Below, piece after piece: positions 62,994 through 64,000 of a DNA stretch of 64,000 bases. The DNA comes from Deltaproteobacteria bacterium (lineage in GTDB: Bacteria > Myxococcota_A > UBA9160 > UBA4427). Numbering within the stretch: position 1 is the stretch's first letter; every line of letters begins with the position of its first letter. The stretch lies in the NCBI GenBank assembly GCA_016713665.1, contig JADJOR010000001.1, forward strand, positions 1,054,001 to 1,118,000, written 5' to 3'. The notes beneath the pieces were generated by a model, which made no database searches, was not told the origin of the DNA, and worked only from the letters and a program-made list of their open reading frames with translations. A program made the translations under genes and the position numbers.

Positions 62994-63989
62994 ATGCATC
63001 GTTCCGCCGCAGAGCTCGACCATCCCGCTTCGTTCTGGAACCGGGCGGCCGCCCACTCGGACCAGGGCGATCCCTTCTGTTGCCGCACCGAGTGGCAGCT
63101 CTCACTCCAGGAAACGTATTTTCCGAGACGGCGTCTCGTTTTTCGCCGCAACGCCACGAGCCTGCTGGCGTTGGCCGAGCGCCGGTATCCCGATCTCGGC
63201 CCGATTCTCGAGCCCCTCGATTCGCTCTGGATGTTCGGCAGTCCGCTGCTCGGCCCCGACGCCCTCGAGCTGCTCGGCGCCCTGCTCGCCGAGCGGCGTC
63301 GAAGCGCCGAGCCGGCGACGGCCCTCGTCTCGGGTTTGATGCCGGGCAGCGCCCTGCGCGAAGCGCTGCTCGAACGATTCCTGCCGGACTTCGAGATCTT
63401 CCGGGTCAAGACGACCCAGGTCTGCAGCGCTTCGCTCGAGGGCGGCCTCGACGGATTCCTCGCGCGCCGCTCGCGCCCGTTTCGCAAGCGCCTGCGCCAG
63501 GCGGCGCGCCATGCCGACGCGAACGGTCTGCGCTTCGAGCGCTTCGTCCCGCGCACCGCCGCCGAGTCCGATGCCGCCTTTGCGCGCATGCTCGCCGTCG
63601 AGCTCACGAGCTGGAAGGGCCTCGCCGGTCGCGGCATCGAGGAGCCGACCTCGAGCGCCTTCTATGCGGCGATGGCGCGGCGTCTCGCGGTCTCGGGATC
63701 CGGTCGCGTGATCTTCGCGCGGGTCGCCGAACGCGACGTCGGCTTCATCTTCGGCGGGCTGGCGGGCGCGGTCTATCGGGGACAGCAGTTCAGCTATGCG
63801 GAGGATCACGCCACCTGGTCGATCGGCAATCTGCTCCAGCAGGAGCAGATCCGCTGGCTCGCCGAGGACGGTGTCGTCCAGTACGACCTCGGCCCGTGGA
63901 TGGCCTACAAGGAGCACTGGACCGAGCGGTCGATCGCGATGGAGGCCCTGCTGCTGCGGCCGAGATCCGCGGCGCGGCGGGCGGTGTGA
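62994..63989 (+). CDS. FemAB/BioF2-type (CelD-like) GNAT acetyltransferase
   Basis: A 331-aa protein whose C-terminal half has the pattern of the acetyltransferase_6/BioF2 family. GFLARRSRPFRKRLRQAARHADANGLRFERF is the basic helix that precedes the domain, FARVAERDVGFIFGGLAGAVYRGQQFSY is the acetyl-CoA-binding strand pair, and NLLQQEQIRWLAEDGVVQYDLGPWMAYKEHW ends it. Relatives occur in exopolysaccharide and cellulose gene sets (CelD/BcsL), where they acylate sugars. ATG 62994; there is no clear ribosome binding site. The gene ends 11 bases before the window edge, so partners downstream are unseen. Confidence 0.82.
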   Translation: MHRSAAELDHPASFWNRAAAHSDQGDPFCCRTEWQLSLQETYFPRRRLVFRRNATSLLALAERRYPDLGPILEPLDSLWMFGSPLLGPDALELLGALLAERRRSAEPATALVSGLMPGSALREALLERFLPDFEIFRVKTTQVCSASLEGGLDGFLARRSRPFRKRLRQAARHADANGLRFERFVPRTAAESDAAFARMLAVELTSWKGLAGRGIEEPTSSAFYAAMARRLAVSGSGRVIFARVAERDVGFIFGGLAGAVYRGQQFSYAEDHATWSIGNLLQQEQIRWLAEDGVVQYDLGPWMAYKEHWTERSIAMEALLLRPRSAARRAV

Positions 63990-64000
63990 TGCGGGGATGG

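Noticed and set aside
1..64000. CRISPR arrays, insertion sequences, tRNA or rRNA genes
   Set aside because: No regularly spaced repeats, transposase motifs or cloverleaf/rRNA sequence were seen on either strand.

Overview
This window is GC-rich, gene-dense bacterial DNA (about 60 protein genes, no rRNA or tRNA that I can recognise). The organism is Gram-negative: there are several lipoproteins, an Lpp/OprI-like outer-membrane lipoprotein, L,D-transpeptidases, PEP-CTERM proteins and a large AsmA-like protein. The mix of F420-dependent LLM oxidoreductases, SnoaL-like proteins, CaiB CoA-transferases, P450s, amidohydrolase_2 proteins, DUF1552/DUF1592 proteins and CheA/CheX chemotaxis genes suggests an uncultured Myxococcota, Desulfobacterota or Binatota-like lineage. 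That placement is inference, because no phylogenetic marker gene is present.

Layout. 1-4.6 kb: an SDR cut by the window edge, then a Rieske oxygenase, two SnoaL-like proteins and a secreted DUF3604 protein. 4.8-11.4 kb: a PEP-CTERM protein, then a tight minus-strand operon (DUF1214, LLM oxidoreductase, sulfotransferase, EthD protein, two SDRs), and a SnoaL-like protein. 11.4-21.6 kb: a chemotaxis locus. A CheX-like/CheY pair lies on the minus strand; cheA, cheW, mcp, cheY, cheB, cheR, cheX and an HDOD gene lie on the plus strand behind a sequence matching the sigma-54 consensus. 21.6-28.1 kb: DUF1971, haem-binding, SnoaL-like, SDR, AsmA/DUF748 and SDR genes. 28.1-31.2 kb: a cell-envelope module with two YkuD L,D-transpeptidases, an Lpp/OprI-like lipoprotein ending in lysine, and a second PEP-CTERM protein. 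31.4-45.1 kb: a catabolic island with two P450s, a D-aminoacylase-like amidohydrolase, two CaiB CoA-transferases, three amidohydrolase_2 proteins, a di-haem peroxidase with a TPR partner, and an SDR. 45.2-46.2 kb: a PIN-family toxin-antitoxin pair and a disrupted lipoprotein. 46.2-54 kb: hydantoinase A/B subunits flanked by three LLM oxidoreductases. 54-59 kb: a lipoprotein/DUF1552/DUF1592/membrane-protein cluster. 59-64 kb: a deoxyhypusine synthase-like protein, an SGNH hydrolase, a 2OG-Fe(II) oxygenase, a TRL lipoprotein and a FemAB/BioF2-type acetyltransferase.

How the genes may work together. The Rieske, P450, LLM, SDR, CoA-transferase and SnoaL-like genes fit oxidative catabolism or modification of hydrophobic, perhaps steroid- or terpenoid-like, compounds; the substrate is not shown by the sequence. 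The chemotaxis locus is a complete adaptation and excitation set (CheA, W, Y, B, R, X and a PAS-containing MCP) without flagellar or pilus genes in view.

Seven otherwise recognisable genes (SDR, sulfotransferase, cheA, mcp, cheB, amidohydrolase, hyuA) have their conserved sequence split between two frames, mostly at short G/C runs. This pattern looks like residual consensus indels rather than seven independent pseudogenes, so I annotate them as whole genes with the shift noted.
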